NCBI GenBank assembly: GCA_022457155.1
Contig: JAJGOT010000358.1
Location: forward strand, 787,501-851,500
Direction of reading: 5' to 3'
Origin: Cladopsammia gracilis
Taxonomy: Eukaryota; Cnidaria; Anthozoa; Scleractinia; Dendrophylliidae
Length of the DNA: 64,000 nt
Shown here: piece by piece, positions 41,201 to 46,625 of the stretch
How the letters are laid out: the number at the start of each line of letters is the position of its first letter
Position numbering within the stretch: position 1 is the stretch's first letter
The notes under the pieces: generated by a model
The model's input: only the letters and a program-made list of their open reading frames with translations
What the model was told of the DNA's origin: nothing
The model's database searches: none
Program-made: the position numbers and the translations under genes

Positions 41201-44200
41201 GATAACTACGTCGTATGACGTCATCGTTCCATTGTGCGGACCACAAAGGAGACAGTTCTATGTAACCTCCAGGTTTTTATTGTCATAGCCTTAATATTCG
41301 TGAAGTTACGATGGGGGAGCACATTGTGTCCCCCCACCCCCCCCCCCCCCCGGCTCAGGATATCAGAAAAAGCCCAGGGAAAATAATAAGGTTAACCAAT
41401 ACGAGCACCACCACTTTTTATTTTAAATCAAGTTCTGATATGATTAATATCTAGTAGGCAAAGCTTGAACCAGGCTTTTAGCCAGAAAATGAAAAGTGGG
41501 CGTCCTGAAGATATTTCTCATCATAAATTTTTAAAGGATTAGGTGCAATTTTTATGAATTTCTTCAAAAAATGGGCGTCCATAGGACGCCTGGACACCCT
41601 GCTGGCTAAAAGCTTGGCTTGAACAAGAATCTATTGCTAGTTCTATTTCAGTGGAACGACATAAATTCAATTACTATGGCAACCACACAACCGATTGTAA
41701 TTGTTTTTCTGCACATGTCAATACCAGTTTGGCAGTGATAAAAGAAGTATTAACGCTGTCGTCCCAATAAAACGCCTTCAACTTATTCATTTGTTAATTA
41801 GTTCTCGGAAACTGTTATGGTTATGATTAATTGGTAATTAGGGCTTCGTGTCGTCTAATTCTGTCTGTAATCACAACCGTGATTAACAAAGCGTTAATCA
41901 TTCGTATGATTGCAGACCGAATTGAACTCCACTCAATCCTTTTAATCGTCGTCATCACCATCATCAATGTAGAAACTGAACACCGTTTCTAAGTTTTTTT
42001 TATGTATTTATTTTTGCATTTATTTATTTACTTAAAACAAAGTCCGGCCCATATTTTAAAGTAAATAGTTACTTAATACTGACATCCTTTTATGACTTCG
42101 ATTTAATACTGAGATAAATAACGGCAAAAAGAAACTTTTAGAACAGAGTTTTAAAGCATTGACCCATAATTTATGAAGAAACGTTTTCTAAAGTTTAATC
42201 GAAAATGTTCTAGATGTAAAGTTTTTGTAGTAGGGCCTCTACGATACACAAATTTCAACATTCATAGCTTTCTAAATATAAATGCAAACGCCATCAAACA
42301 TCGTTCCTTTTCCTAAAATTTATCTGGCAACAATTTCATGTGACCCTTTATTGATCACGTGACTTGATGTTTCCATGGCAACAATGTCATTAAGTGTTTC
42401 TTTATTGGTTTAAGAGGTTTTGAAAAAGTTCAGAAATCCAAGATGGCGGCTGTATAAGTAATTACATAATAATTACGTCATATGACGTCATCGTTCCAGT
42501 GTGTGAACCGCAAAGGGGGCAATTAGCCCCCCACTCCCAGGCTTAGGAAGTCAAAAAACATCCCAGGCAAAATAGGGCTAAAATATCAGAACTATTACAA
42601 TATACTGAACTTGACGTTCAGTTTTTTTTGGTAGGTATTAAAGGTTAAATTCAATAGTCAACTCCAACATGTCTTCCCCGTAACTATTGTTCCAATAAGA
42701 CAGACTTTTTGGAAAAGCATACCTAGGGTTACATATCAGCATCAAAAACAAGGTTTTTTTTTTCATTTGAATAAAGATGATAAATATTCTTTAATACCTG
42801 GTATGCAGCCATATAACTCAACTCTCATTGATATACGCCACTCCCACGTGAGTGGACGAAAACGGATATAATGTGCCGTGATTGGTGGGTTAAGGTCATG
42901 AGGAACAACTGTATCCTGATCTGTATTACCAGAGAAAACCTAAAACACAAAAAACCGTGGTATTCCTGTCTGTATTTTTTGACCTGTTTATTCTTCCACG
43001 ACCTCCAAAATGGCCAGAACATGTTTTTCAATGAAACAACACAACAACAACAACAAATGCGTTGACCCTAGGACGTAAAGGTGGATGGTGTGGTTGCCAC
43101 CTTCGTTAAGTCTGCCGGATAGACCTTATTGATAAATGGCGGCCGATTTTCAATGCTTTTATATTCATGCTAATCAGCCTACCCAGTCTCATTTGAAAGC
43201 AAAAATTATTTTAAATTTTGCACATGCTAATGAGGCGAGGTAGGCTGACTTGCAAGAATATAAAAGGTTAATAAATCGGCCTCCAACTGTAATGCAGGAT
43301 TAACGGTAGTGCTTTGGTTTTCAGATAGATTGTTAATGAAAATGTGCTGTTGTTTTTTCATAGGTAGTTATTTTTCAAGAGTTAATGTCAGTCATCAAAG
43401 GGTTTGACAGTCATCAAATGCTTCGACGCTTTTTGTCGTCTTGATAATCACGTATTTCAGGAGTAGTCAGACCATGCATTTGGAATTAAAAGTCTTTAGC
43501 ACCCCCTTTTTCCGGCAAAATAAGAACATTTCTCTAAATGACCTATACGGAAGTACTTTAGCTGCCTAAAGTGTAGTTAACCATTATATTACATACCTAC
43601 CTTTTCTGTATTTTGTCCTTGCTGCTTATAGTACTGGAAGTTTTCTCCATCATCACCATATTGCAGCTTGTACGAGGTCACCCATTCTTCCCACATGTAG
43701 CTTCCTTGTGTTGCAATACGTGTAATTTTAGCGAAATGGTTACCAAAATAGACCTGTAGCCATTGATCTTCATTTTGTTTATTTTCGGCAGGTGTCCAAG
43801 ATCCCGGCCATCTTCTATTTAATCTACCTGCTGTCGCGCCATAAGTCAAGTTGGCTTCCCCAATACGAGACGGTTGTGAGATCCAGTGTGAGGAGGCACT
43901 AAGCTGATCGTTTAAAATAACGTAATTCTCCATGCCCAGTGCTTCTTTGCATTCTGAAAGTTATTTCTCAAACTCATTAATAATTCATCAAGTTACAAGC
44001 CAATCAGGATACCCCAATTTGGTCAGGTGCATATGGTTTGAAACCCCGATGAAACACTGGACAGAGGCCTTTCCACGATAGTTTGATGAAATATCAAACT
44101 CTAGAGTTTCATAAAACGTCAAACCCATGTGGTACAGGGATATCCTAATTTAAATATTAATGACACAAACACCGAAGTGAATAGACAAGCTTTTAATTAC

Positions 44201-45940
44201 CGCTAGTAATCCCAAAACGCAATTACGTTCATTCATTTTTGGATAATCCATTTACATTAATGTTTACGGTACAGTTATTGAAATATGGATAGGCCATGAA
44301 TTCACAAGTACTTGCTGAACTTCCAACTTCTACAGCAGTTTCTGACACCTCTTTACTGGAAGAAACATTACTTGTAGAGCTGCACTTAGGTGCCAATATA
44401 TCGGAAACCTCAGCACGAATGCCTGCAATTATACCGTATAAGGATTTCGGAGGGTAACGTTTTCTGGATGGCTTCGCAACCTCCTAGACAAATTTGGTCA
44501 GCCAATAATTAATGGACAACACACTCATCTCGACCAAAGGTGTATCCACCGACTCAACTTCATGAAAATCGTACGTTTTAAATAAACCTGCAACCTCAAT
44601 AATTGGTACTTTCACCAGTCGCTGCCTTTGCCACTCTTCAAATATTCCATACGCCCATTTATTCTTGTACTGAGTCGACTTGGGTACCGCATTTCGAACC
44701 AGATTTACCTCCTCCTCGGCTGTTTTCACTTCACGAAAACGTGACAACGCCATATCTGATTAACAATGATTAAATTGAAATCAAGCGGACATATATGTGT
44801 TCCGCTTAACAATAAACTTTTCAGGGACTTGTGACACTACTGTTAAAATGCTAACTACTCTAAAACAATACCAAAAAACAAATTTATTTGCCAAATCAGT
44901 GAGACATTTTTTCATTGTTCTTGCTTCGTGATGCATGTTTGAGAAGCTATATCAAAAACTCGTGCTTCGGGTTTCATCAGGCGTTCCAAACACCTTGAAA
45001 CAATAAAAGCACTCGGCCGAAGCGGCCTCGTGCTTTCATCTGTTTCTCGATGTTTGGAACCCCTGATGAAACCCTCGCACTCGTTGTTGATATATTACAT
45101 GAAATATACACAAATTTATCATTAAGTAGACCTACAAGGAGCGAAACTCATACCACGATAGTGGTGCAAAGAGGGAGGAAGAATGTTGCAATATTCGCCT
45201 CCTATTGTGTGATAAGGTGGTCATGTGTTGATGCTGAATTGAATAGAATAACTACAAAAAACACGAATTTCTGGTATTTTAGGTTAAAACAAGAACAACA
45301 ACTCTTCAAGTAGTGAAGTCGTGCTTTAAGAAGCTTTAACGGCCTTGTAAGTGCCCCTAAGGGTACGAGAATGAATTTAATATATTGTCATGATTTGTTT
45401 TACATGTACAGTCGCTTTTTCGGTCATTATGATCCGTCGCGAACGTTACTACACTGTACGTCATTTCAAACCTTTAAGCAGCCTTTCGCAATCACTCGTG
45501 CATGGATGGTCAACTTAATACTTCCATTTATCTGTTGCTCGAAAAGAAAGAAAACGAAATCGTTATCGAATGGAACTCTCGCCAAACCCGGCAATAATGT
45601 AAGGTCCTTTTACTCGATATGTTTCGTTTCGTCATTTTCCTTTTCCTTATGTTGTAAATAAATCCAATCATCCATGAGCTTGAAGTTGCTATATCAACTG
45701 ATATGACGTTACTAACACTTCGCCTCAGGCTACAAACCACTTGAAAATGTGAACTTTTAACTTTTTTGTCACCGAATTTATAAGTCGTGCGCTTGGCGCG
45801 TAGCAAAGGGCGCGACTAATAATGTGAAAATGCATTTTTTTACCTCTCTTATCAGTAATTCCATTCTTGCCGTTCTCGGCTTCTACTGTTGATACTACCA
45901 CGAAAAATATCACAATACAGCTGTACCTCGACAACATCAT
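8267..45940 (-). CDS. Large secreted multidomain protein: discoidin, glycine-rich repeats, helical region (20 coding exons)
   Basis: Function unknown. Twenty exons, all GT-AG, keep frame from the ATG at 45940 to the TAG at 8267: 3,660 coding bases, 1,219 residues. Order of parts: signal peptide (about 1-21); F5/8 type C (discoidin) domain (about 33-197), a family that binds lipid or glycan surfaces; a charged helical linker (232-281); beta-strand plus glycine-rich cassettes (282-about 520), partly Gly-X-Y; a long mostly helical region (about 525-890) with a hydrophobic centre at about 725-760; and a C-terminal region with Cys-Xaa-Xaa-Cys and other cysteines (889-1219). The signal peptide and disulphide-type cysteines imply secretion. 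Glycine cassettes plus discoidin suggest an extracellular matrix or recognition protein (inference). It could instead be two genes if the signal-like segment at 20970-21024 is a true start. Confidence 0.75.
8529..8740 (-). CDS. Large secreted gene, exon 19: cysteine-containing
   Basis: Acceptor TCTCGTCAG, donor GTGAGT. It encodes [20 protein letters not shown] and continues to [10 protein letters not shown]. Five cysteines suggest disulphides. Ends phase 0. Confidence 0.86.
8741..9879. other. Intron of the large gene, no feature seen
   Basis: AT-rich intron between exons 18 and 19. No open reading frame, inverted repeat or family match that I can support. Confidence 0.6.
9880..10045. repeat. 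Interspersed repeat, copy 2
   Basis: Diverged copy of the repeat at 3232-3430, here inside an intron of the large - strand gene. Confidence 0.55.
10135..10369 (-). CDS. Large secreted gene, exon 18
   Basis: Acceptor ATCTTCCAG, donor GTATGT. It encodes [20 protein letters not shown] and continues to [12 protein letters not shown]. Beta-rich by composition; no family recognised. Ends phase 1. Confidence 0.84.
10735..11275 (+). repeat. Interspersed repeat, inverted partner at 37290-37815
   Basis: Shares ordered blocks with the reverse complement of 37290-37815: GGAGTGAATGAAG next to GAGCACAA, a GATATAGGCTTGATGCTTCC-like stretch, GATCGACTCAGCTCGTACTT, and CTTTGCCGTAGACGAAAGC-like ends. Diverged copies of one family, unnamed. 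Confidence 0.6.
11701..11793 (-). CDS. Large secreted gene, exon 17: Cys-Xaa-Xaa-Cys segment
   Basis: 31 codons, acceptor AATTTTCAG, donor GTAATA. It encodes [20 protein letters not shown] and [11 protein letters not shown]. Phase 0 at both ends, so it is the only candidate between 13602 and 10369 that keeps frame. Confidence 0.82.
12012..12503. mobile_element. TTAA-flanked MITE with long inverted arms
   Basis: TTAA at both ends (12012-12015 and 12500-12503). The ends are inverted repeats: AGTGCACCTAACC against GGTTAGGTGCACT. The arms pair over roughly 180 bp, including GACGTCAATTCGGGAT and its complement. A poly-A/poly-G run interrupts the right arm. TTAA target choice is typical of piggyBac or Kolobok elements. 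Confidence 0.8.
13602..13933 (-). CDS. Large secreted gene, exon 16: end of helices and start of beta region
   Basis: Acceptor CACAATTAG, donor GTAAGA. It opens [20 protein letters not shown] and ends with strand-like [20 protein letters not shown]. The first codon is completed by the G carried from exon 15. Ends phase 0. Confidence 0.86.
13934..15336. other. Intron of the large gene, nothing recognised
   Basis: Contains two overlapping open stretches on opposite strands at 14937-15299, but neither resembles a known protein or has splice sites in frame with the neighbours. Confidence 0.5.
15337..15580 (-). CDS. Large secreted gene, exon 15: helical
   Basis: Acceptor GCATTTAG, donor GTACGG. 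It encodes [20 protein letters not shown] and a long helix-prone sequence ([29 protein letters not shown]). Ends phase 1. Confidence 0.86.
16342..17159. mobile_element. TTAA-flanked DNA element (818 bp)
   Basis: TTAA then GGTGATTCTTCAG at the left, and CTGAGGAATCACC then TTAA at the right. Two internal copies of GAGCATGGTGACCTAT (near 16641 and 17043). No transposase seen. Confidence 0.7.
17412..17762 (-). CDS. Large secreted gene, exon 14: coiled coil with hydrophobic centre
   Basis: 117 codons, acceptor TTCCACAG, donor GTACGA. A heptad-like start ([18 protein letters not shown]) is followed by an unusually apolar stretch: [15 protein letters not shown], then [17 protein letters not shown] second helical, charged part follows. 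Phase 0 at both ends. Confidence 0.87.
18180..18287 (-). CDS. Large secreted gene, exon 13: coiled-coil-like
   Basis: Exactly 36 codons, acceptor TCTCTACAG, donor GTTTGT. It encodes [19 protein letters not shown] and a Lys/Glu/Arg-rich continuation, helix or coiled coil. Phase 0 at both ends. Confidence 0.82.
18629..18915. mobile_element. TTAA-type MITE family 2, truncated copy
   Basis: Starts TTAAGCCTAATTTGCCTGGG and matches the left half of the full copies at 40818 and 49403 (GCACAAAGTGCC, CTAACTTTCAACATTCATAA, CACATGACTTGATGTTTCCA). The right end is missing. Confidence 0.7.
19680..19870 (-). CDS. Large secreted gene, exon 12
   Basis: Acceptor TTTATTTTAG, donor GTCAGT. It encodes [20 protein letters not shown] and ends [12 protein letters not shown]. 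Ends phase 0. Confidence 0.85.
20067..20294 (-). CDS. Large secreted gene, exon 11: start of helical region
   Basis: Acceptor GTTTTCAG, donor GTTAGT. It begins [20 protein letters not shown] and continues as an acidic, helix-prone sequence ([19 protein letters not shown], IEFxRDLT-like segment). Ends phase 1. Confidence 0.85.
20371..20897. mobile_element. TTAA-flanked MITE (527 bp)
   Basis: TTAA then AGTGCACATGAAGTGAAATT at the left; AATTTCACGTCATGTGTACT then TTAA at the right. Inverted ends of about 30 bp. It lies between exon 11 and the signal-like segment at 20970. Confidence 0.75.
20970..21024 (-). CDS. Possible alternative first exon with signal-like sequence
   Basis: An ATG at 21024 opens [18 protein letters not shown] and ends at a GTACGT donor in the phase that the exon at 20294 needs (G plus CT gives Ala). 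The frame stays open further upstream through a TTTGCAG acceptor at about 21062, giving a longer hydrophobic run ([16 protein letters not shown]) that would make a better signal peptide if an unseen upstream exon supplied the Met. It could be an internal promoter, or the start of a separate gene, or chance. Confidence 0.3.
21134..21283. mobile_element. Palindromic MITE
   Basis: The two halves are near-perfect inverted copies: AACAATTATTGGA at the left against TCCAATAATTGTT at the right, with the arms meeting near GCCGAAGCCGAAGGC. Confidence 0.75.
21380..22700 (+). mobile_element. Penelope-like retroelement, 5'-truncated, RT end plus GIY-YIG domain
   Basis: The first part (21410-21649) encodes the RT catalytic region [12 protein letters not shown] and then [18 protein letters not shown]. 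Frame-broken remains follow, with [15 protein letters not shown] near 21780. An open frame at 22021-22563 carries a cysteine-rich linker ([15 protein letters not shown]) and a GIY-YIG-type segment ([24 protein letters not shown]). The element ends with the hammerhead ribozyme at 22655-22697. Frameshifts in the RT part show it cannot move on its own. Confidence 0.88.
22655..22697 (+). ncRNA. Minimal type I hammerhead ribozyme
   Basis: All conserved core parts are present in order. Stem I is ATCCC (22655-22659) with GGGAT (22693-22697). CTGATGA is at 22660-22666. Stem II is GTGG, loop GCAA, CCAC (22667-22678). GAAA is at 22679-22682. A 2-bp stem III (A22682-T22691, C22683-G22690) closes a six-base loop, and the GTC cleavage triplet ends at 22692. 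A 2-bp stem III is the form known from Penelope-like elements, and this one lies just after the GIY-YIG frame of such an element. Confidence 0.88.
23136..23429. mobile_element. MITE with about 60-80-bp inverted ends
   Basis: Left end TTACTGCGCCTTTCAATAAC is mirrored at the right by GTTATTGAAAGGCGCAGTAA. The match runs on through CATGCGGAATTTGAAATTCA and CCACCAACAGTTGCG. A TA at each edge would fit a Tc1/mariner-type insertion. Confidence 0.75.
23565..23726 (-). CDS. Large secreted gene, exon 10: glycine-rich and collagen-like cassette
   Basis: Acceptor AAATCCAG, donor GTAAGA. It encodes [14 protein letters not shown] and, after two more short segments, ends in Gly-X-Y triplets [11 protein letters not shown]. 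The single carried base A joins CT of the exon at 20294 to give Thr, keeping the frame into LSVKGQDG. Confidence 0.8.
24123..24585. mobile_element. Inverted-repeat element built of CGTCC-type motifs
   Basis: Left AAGGCTGGTTCTCATATAAT is mirrored at the right by ATTATATGAGAACCAGCCTT; the arms continue with CGTCCCGGTCGTCC. Inside, the word GACGATCATATGAGAAC and its variants recur several times in both orientations. Confidence 0.78.
24663..25030. mobile_element. TTAA-type MITE family 2, diverged copy
   Basis: Related to 40818-41395 and 49403-49863 (CCTGGGGGAGG start, AAATCCAAGATGGCGGCTGT, GGCTCAGGAAATCTC, AAATAGGG end). Terminal TTAA sites have been lost. Confidence 0.6.
25506..25625 (-). CDS. 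Large secreted gene, exon 9: beta strand plus glycine-rich cassette
   Basis: Acceptor TTTATAG, donor GTAAGT. It encodes [29 protein letters not shown] and NGEGGK. The order (RGK, strand, Ser, glycine run) resembles that in exon 7. Phase 1 at both ends. Confidence 0.8.
25834..25881. repeat. (TA)n microsatellite
   Basis: Uninterrupted AT/TA dinucleotides in intron 8. Confidence 0.95.
26155..26224. repeat. (TA)n microsatellite
   Basis: About 35 TA units, followed by a Penelope-tail-like sequence at 26258-26297. Confidence 0.95.
26258..26297 (-). ncRNA. Hammerhead-like core, probable Penelope-element tail
   Basis: On the - strand: CTGATGA (26291-26285), a GGTC-GAGA-GACC hairpin, then GAAAC. 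Core strands and stem II are conserved, but I could not place a convincing stem III with a cleavage triplet, so it is a partial or decayed ribozyme. Confidence 0.45.
26515..26585 (-). repeat. tRNA-like sequence (pseudo-tRNA or SINE head)
   Basis: On the - strand there is an A-box-like TATGGTCTTATGGTTTAGAG and, after a plausible anticodon arm, a B-box-like GAGTTCAAGTCTC. The acceptor ends do not pair as in a working tRNA. More likely a SINE or pseudogene. Confidence 0.45.
27610..28105. mobile_element. TTAA-type MITE family 1, partial copy
   Basis: Starts TTAACACTCGGACTTACACG and matches 40241-40821 along most of its length (AACTTATACC, AATAGATAGCCCG, ACAAGATAAGGTAAATATTA, GGCCGCCAACTTGGATTTTA). 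The right terminus is lost. Confidence 0.7.
28275..28591 (+). mobile_element. Penelope-like element (outer copy), part before the nested insertion
   Basis: Encodes [14 protein letters not shown] (RT catalytic motif), [16 protein letters not shown] and [20 protein letters not shown], ending NKRLS at the insertion point. Similar to the element at 21380. It resumes at 29622. Confidence 0.82.
28592..29621 (+). mobile_element. Second Penelope-like element nested inside the first
   Basis: Flanked by an exact 10-bp direct repeat GAGATTATCA (28582-28591 and 29622-29631). It encodes a different Penelope family: RT-end sequence [20 protein letters not shown] and [10 protein letters not shown], then, after frameshifts, a GIY-YIG region with FYIGK-type motif near 29060 and a conserved end at 29107-29322 ([20 protein letters not shown]). 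It is 5'-truncated. Confidence 0.82.
29441..29490 (+). ncRNA. Hammerhead-like remnant after nested Penelope element
   Basis: GGTGATG, then a TATGT-GGT-ACATA hairpin, CGAAACGTC, and short ACTT/AAGT outer pairing. The arrangement follows a hammerhead, but the first core strand departs from CTGATGA, so it is probably inactive. It lies about 120 bp after the GIY-YIG frame. Confidence 0.4.
29622..29755 (+). mobile_element. Outer Penelope-like element, part after the nested insertion
   Basis: The frame resumes with [20 protein letters not shown] and [14 protein letters not shown], the sequence expected next after NKRLS at 28591 by comparison with the element at 21700-21800. Confidence 0.78.
29935..30046 (-). 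CDS. Large secreted gene, exon 8: glycine-rich cassette
   Basis: Acceptor CTCTTAAAG (chosen over a TTTTAG 39 bp upstream because only this one keeps frame without a stop), donor GTAAAG. It encodes [14 protein letters not shown], then [19 protein letters not shown]. Ends phase 1. Confidence 0.75.
30471..30583 (-). CDS. Large secreted gene, exon 7: collagen-like cassette
   Basis: Acceptor TTTTTTAG, donor GTAAGA. It encodes [19 protein letters not shown] followed by regular Gly every third residue ([18 protein letters not shown]). Ends phase 0. Confidence 0.82.
31110..31250 (+). mobile_element. LINE reverse-transcriptase fragment (CR1/L2-like)
   Basis: A short open stretch encodes [20 protein letters not shown] and AVWNGAY, typical of the thumb end of non-LTR reverse transcriptases. 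Only about 45 codons remain. Confidence 0.6.
31566..31758 (-). CDS. Large secreted gene, exon 6: beta strand plus glycine-rich cassette
   Basis: Acceptor ACTCCAG, donor GTGGGT. It encodes [20 protein letters not shown], a strand-rich part, and ends in glycine-rich [18 protein letters not shown]. Ends phase 1. Confidence 0.82.
31797..32732. mobile_element. DNA transposon remnant with terminal inverted repeats (936 bp)
   Basis: Left TTGTAGCCTGCGTAGCTGGC mirrored at the right by GCCAGCTACGCAGGCTACAA. Matching continues with GTTGGCGCGCGCG and CCTGCTCGGTATCGTGG. No transposase found. It starts 38 bp from exon 6. Confidence 0.75.
33080..33190 (+). other. Penelope-tail-like sequence
   Basis: CCGACGAAGGGGGTTGC, GTTC, GAAACATCAGC has the spacing seen in hammerhead-like element tails, but the core is diverged and no coding part is attached. 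Confidence 0.25.
33425..33852. mobile_element. MITE with 8-bp target duplication (428 bp)
   Basis: Exact direct repeat GAATAAAC at 33417-33424 and 33853-33860. Ends are CCCGGGGGGG and its complement; GGGGATGCTCCGCCC is mirrored near the right end. The interior has tandem 28-30-bp units ending in CCCTTTCATATACC. Confidence 0.8.
34023..35541. mobile_element. Foldback-type element with long inverted arms and iterated subterminal units
   Basis: Outer arms of roughly 320 bp: GTTGAAGCCACAAATGTAAT at the left mirrored at the right end. Both arms also share a unique block (CGGACAACCAAACTTGGACA and its complement). Subterminal 40-bp units combine CCACAAATGTAATAAAGCC with CTCAAATGTAATAAGGA. A third, inner inverted cluster lies at 34345-34505. 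Confidence 0.8.
35719..35863. mobile_element. Palindromic MITE
   Basis: Left CCACCGGTTTTCCG mirrored by CGGAAAACCGGTGG. The arms continue through CTTATTTAC and GATTTACGTCATCACATGGT, leaving a short loop. Confidence 0.78.
36041..36201. mobile_element. Palindromic MITE
   Basis: Left TTTCGATTTTGAGACGTCAA mirrored at the right by TTGACGCCTCAAAATCGAAA. The centre is GTATTGGGCGGAGTCGCG and its near-complement. A related end TATTGACGTCTCAAAAG occurs at about 36735. Confidence 0.72.
36881..37029 (-). CDS. Large secreted gene, exon 5: charged helical linker
   Basis: Acceptor GCTTTCAG, donor GTAAAT. It encodes 50 residues ([20 protein letters not shown] and so on) with many Lys, Arg, Glu and Leu at heptad-like spacing, so probably a helix. 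Ends phase 0. Confidence 0.8.
37290..37815 (-). repeat. Interspersed repeat, inverted partner of 10735-11275
   Basis: Same family as 10735-11275 in the opposite orientation, about 26 kb away within the same gene. Confidence 0.6.
38045..38400. repeat. Tandem repeat, about 145-bp unit
   Basis: The word CACTCAGCTAATTTGCA and following AATATTTCAAA, CACTTTGAA, CTCGTCAT, GGCGAGTT recur in two clear copies and one partial copy. Confidence 0.65.
38509..38843. mobile_element. MITE (335 bp)
   Basis: Left GGAAGACCTTAGATAACAAC mirrored at the right by TTGTTATCTAAGGTCTTCC. Confidence 0.72.
39374..39700. mobile_element. MITE with hexanucleotide arm
   Basis: Left GGTTGGTTTTCAC mirrored by GTGAAAACCAGCC, followed inward by GAGTCGG-type sequence and its complement. 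The right arm has grown into a (CTCCGA)n tract at 39626-39672. Confidence 0.72.
39814..39915 (-). CDS. Large secreted gene, exon 4
   Basis: A 102-bp exon with acceptor TATGCCAG and donor GTAACA. It encodes [20 protein letters not shown] and 14 more residues. No domain recognised; it links the discoidin domain to the helical linker. Phase 1 at both ends. Confidence 0.75.
40241..40821. mobile_element. TTAA-flanked MITE family 1 (581 bp)
   Basis: TTAA then CCCTCGGACATACACG at the left; GCACGCCCGAGGG then TTAA at the right. CCCT ends on a TTAA target are the piggyBac pattern. It shares its right TTAA with the next element. Confidence 0.8.
40818..41395. mobile_element. TTAA-flanked MITE family 2 (578 bp)
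   Basis: Starts TTAACCCTATTTTG and ends near TAAGGTTAA. The interior matches 49403-49863 (GTGCCCGTGCTAACTTTCAA, AAATCCAAGATGGCGGATCC). It directly abuts the family 1 element at 40241. Confidence 0.78.
41466..41634. mobile_element. Short inverted-repeat element
   Basis: TTGAACCAGGCTTTTAGCCAG at the left is mirrored imperfectly by CTGGCTAAAAGCTTGGCTTGAAC at the right, with GTGGGCGTCC and GGACGCC inside. Confidence 0.6.
42247..42582. mobile_element. TTAA-type MITE family 2, diverged copy
   Basis: Shares AATTTCAACATTCATAGCTT, CACGTGACTTGATGTTTCCA, AAATCCAAGATGGCGGCTGT and CCCAGGCAAAATAGGG with the full copies. It lies just 3' of exon 3 in gene orientation. Confidence 0.65.
42798..42939 (-). CDS. 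Large secreted gene, exon 3: discoidin domain, end
   Basis: Acceptor TGTTTTAG. It encodes [20 protein letters not shown] and then the closing discoidin strands [22 protein letters not shown]. The final Cys pairs with the first Cys of the domain in this family. Donor GTATTA, phase 1. Confidence 0.9.
43601..43953 (-). CDS. Large secreted gene, exon 2: discoidin domain, first part
   Basis: Acceptor CTTTCAG. With the G carried from exon 1 it reads [22 protein letters not shown], the standard beginning of an F5/8 type C domain. It continues through [23 protein letters not shown] and [10 protein letters not shown] to [13 protein letters not shown]. Donor GTAGGT, phase 0. Confidence 0.88.
44242..44753 (-). 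pseudogene. Crypton-type tyrosine-recombinase relative, deleted copy
   Basis: On the - strand the frame from 44753 encodes a domain found in Crypton-derived proteins (ZMYM/QRICH1/KCTD1-type): [30 protein letters not shown], then an in-frame TAG where the family usually has a codon, then [14 protein letters not shown]. The catalytic recombinase part that should follow is missing. The frame jumps straight to a Ser-rich tail ending [11 protein letters not shown], which resembles the C-terminal end of such proteins. Stop plus internal deletion mark a relic. It sits in intron 1 of the large gene, on the same strand. Confidence 0.65.
44940..45112. repeat. Inverted repeat related to the 46265 tandem array
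   Basis: Left GGTTTCATCAGGCGTTCCAA and right TTGGAACCCCTGATGAAACC are inverted halves around AGCACTCGGCCGAAGCGGCC. Confidence 0.6.
45844..45940 (-). CDS. Large secreted gene, exon 1: signal peptide
   Basis: ATG at 45940 opens a classic signal peptide (MMLSRYSC, then a hydrophobic run [13 protein letters not shown]) followed by [22 protein letters not shown] acceptor lies 2 bp before the ATG, so an upstream noncoding exon is likely. Donor is GTAAAA; the exon ends phase 1. Confidence 0.8.
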
Positions 45941-46264
45941 GTCTGAAAAAAAAAAAACAGAGATAGAAACAGAAGAAAACATTAGGTTCAGATTTAAGGC
46001 TATGTTCACGCTTGGTGCCCGAGCACGGTGCTTGAGTACGATTATCGCTGGGCACTGATGTGAACACACCTTTTTTTCAAGTACCCACGCCAGTGTTCGG
46101 GGACAGGCACTATGCCCGAGTGCAAGGTCGAGACCTTGTACTCGGGCACTAAAGTGGGTACCGGTTCCCAGTGTGTACACGTTTTGCATTAGTTCCGAGG
46201 CACTACACCCACAAACCACTGCTTTGCGCATCCACAATTTCTTGGTACACTCAGAATGTGAACA

Positions 46265-46625
46265 TGTTGATATCTTGGCGGGGAGGGGAGTAATATATTC
46301 AACACAAGGAAGAGTGTTTCATCAGGATATCCAAACACCGAGAAGTGGGTTGAAAAATAAGGGGAAGGAGGGGGGGGGGAGTAATATATCAAACACAACG
46401 AAGTGTTTCATCAGGATATCCAAACACCGAGAAGTGGGTGAGAAAACGAGGGTGAAGGGGAGTAATATATCAAACACGAGGAGGAGTGTTTCATCAGGAT
46501 ATCCAAACACCGAGAAGTGGGTTGAAAAACAAAGGGGGAGGGGAGAGGAGGGGAGTAATATATCAAACACGAGGAACAGTGTTTCATTAGGATTCCAAAC
46601 ACCGAGAAGTGGGTTGAAATTACAA
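46265..46625. repeat. Tandem array, 80-95-bp unit, about four copies
   Basis: Each unit holds AGTAATATATCAAACAC, AGTGTTTCATCAGGATATCC and AAACACCGAGAAGTGGGT, separated by purine-rich AGGGGAGG tracts of varying length. Long open frames here on both strands come from the repeat. Confidence 0.85.

Noticed and set aside
44256..44422. Ser-rich segment as exon 2 of the large gene
   Set aside because: The 5' junction is in phase, but the 3' end is phase 0 and the discoidin exon needs one carried base. Exon 1 joins the discoidin exon directly to give ECKEALG. The segment is better explained as the tail of a Crypton-type relic.
44940..45110. Hammerhead ribozyme near CCTGATGAAACCC
   Set aside because: CTGATGA is present, but there is no following hairpin plus GAAA strand in the right place.
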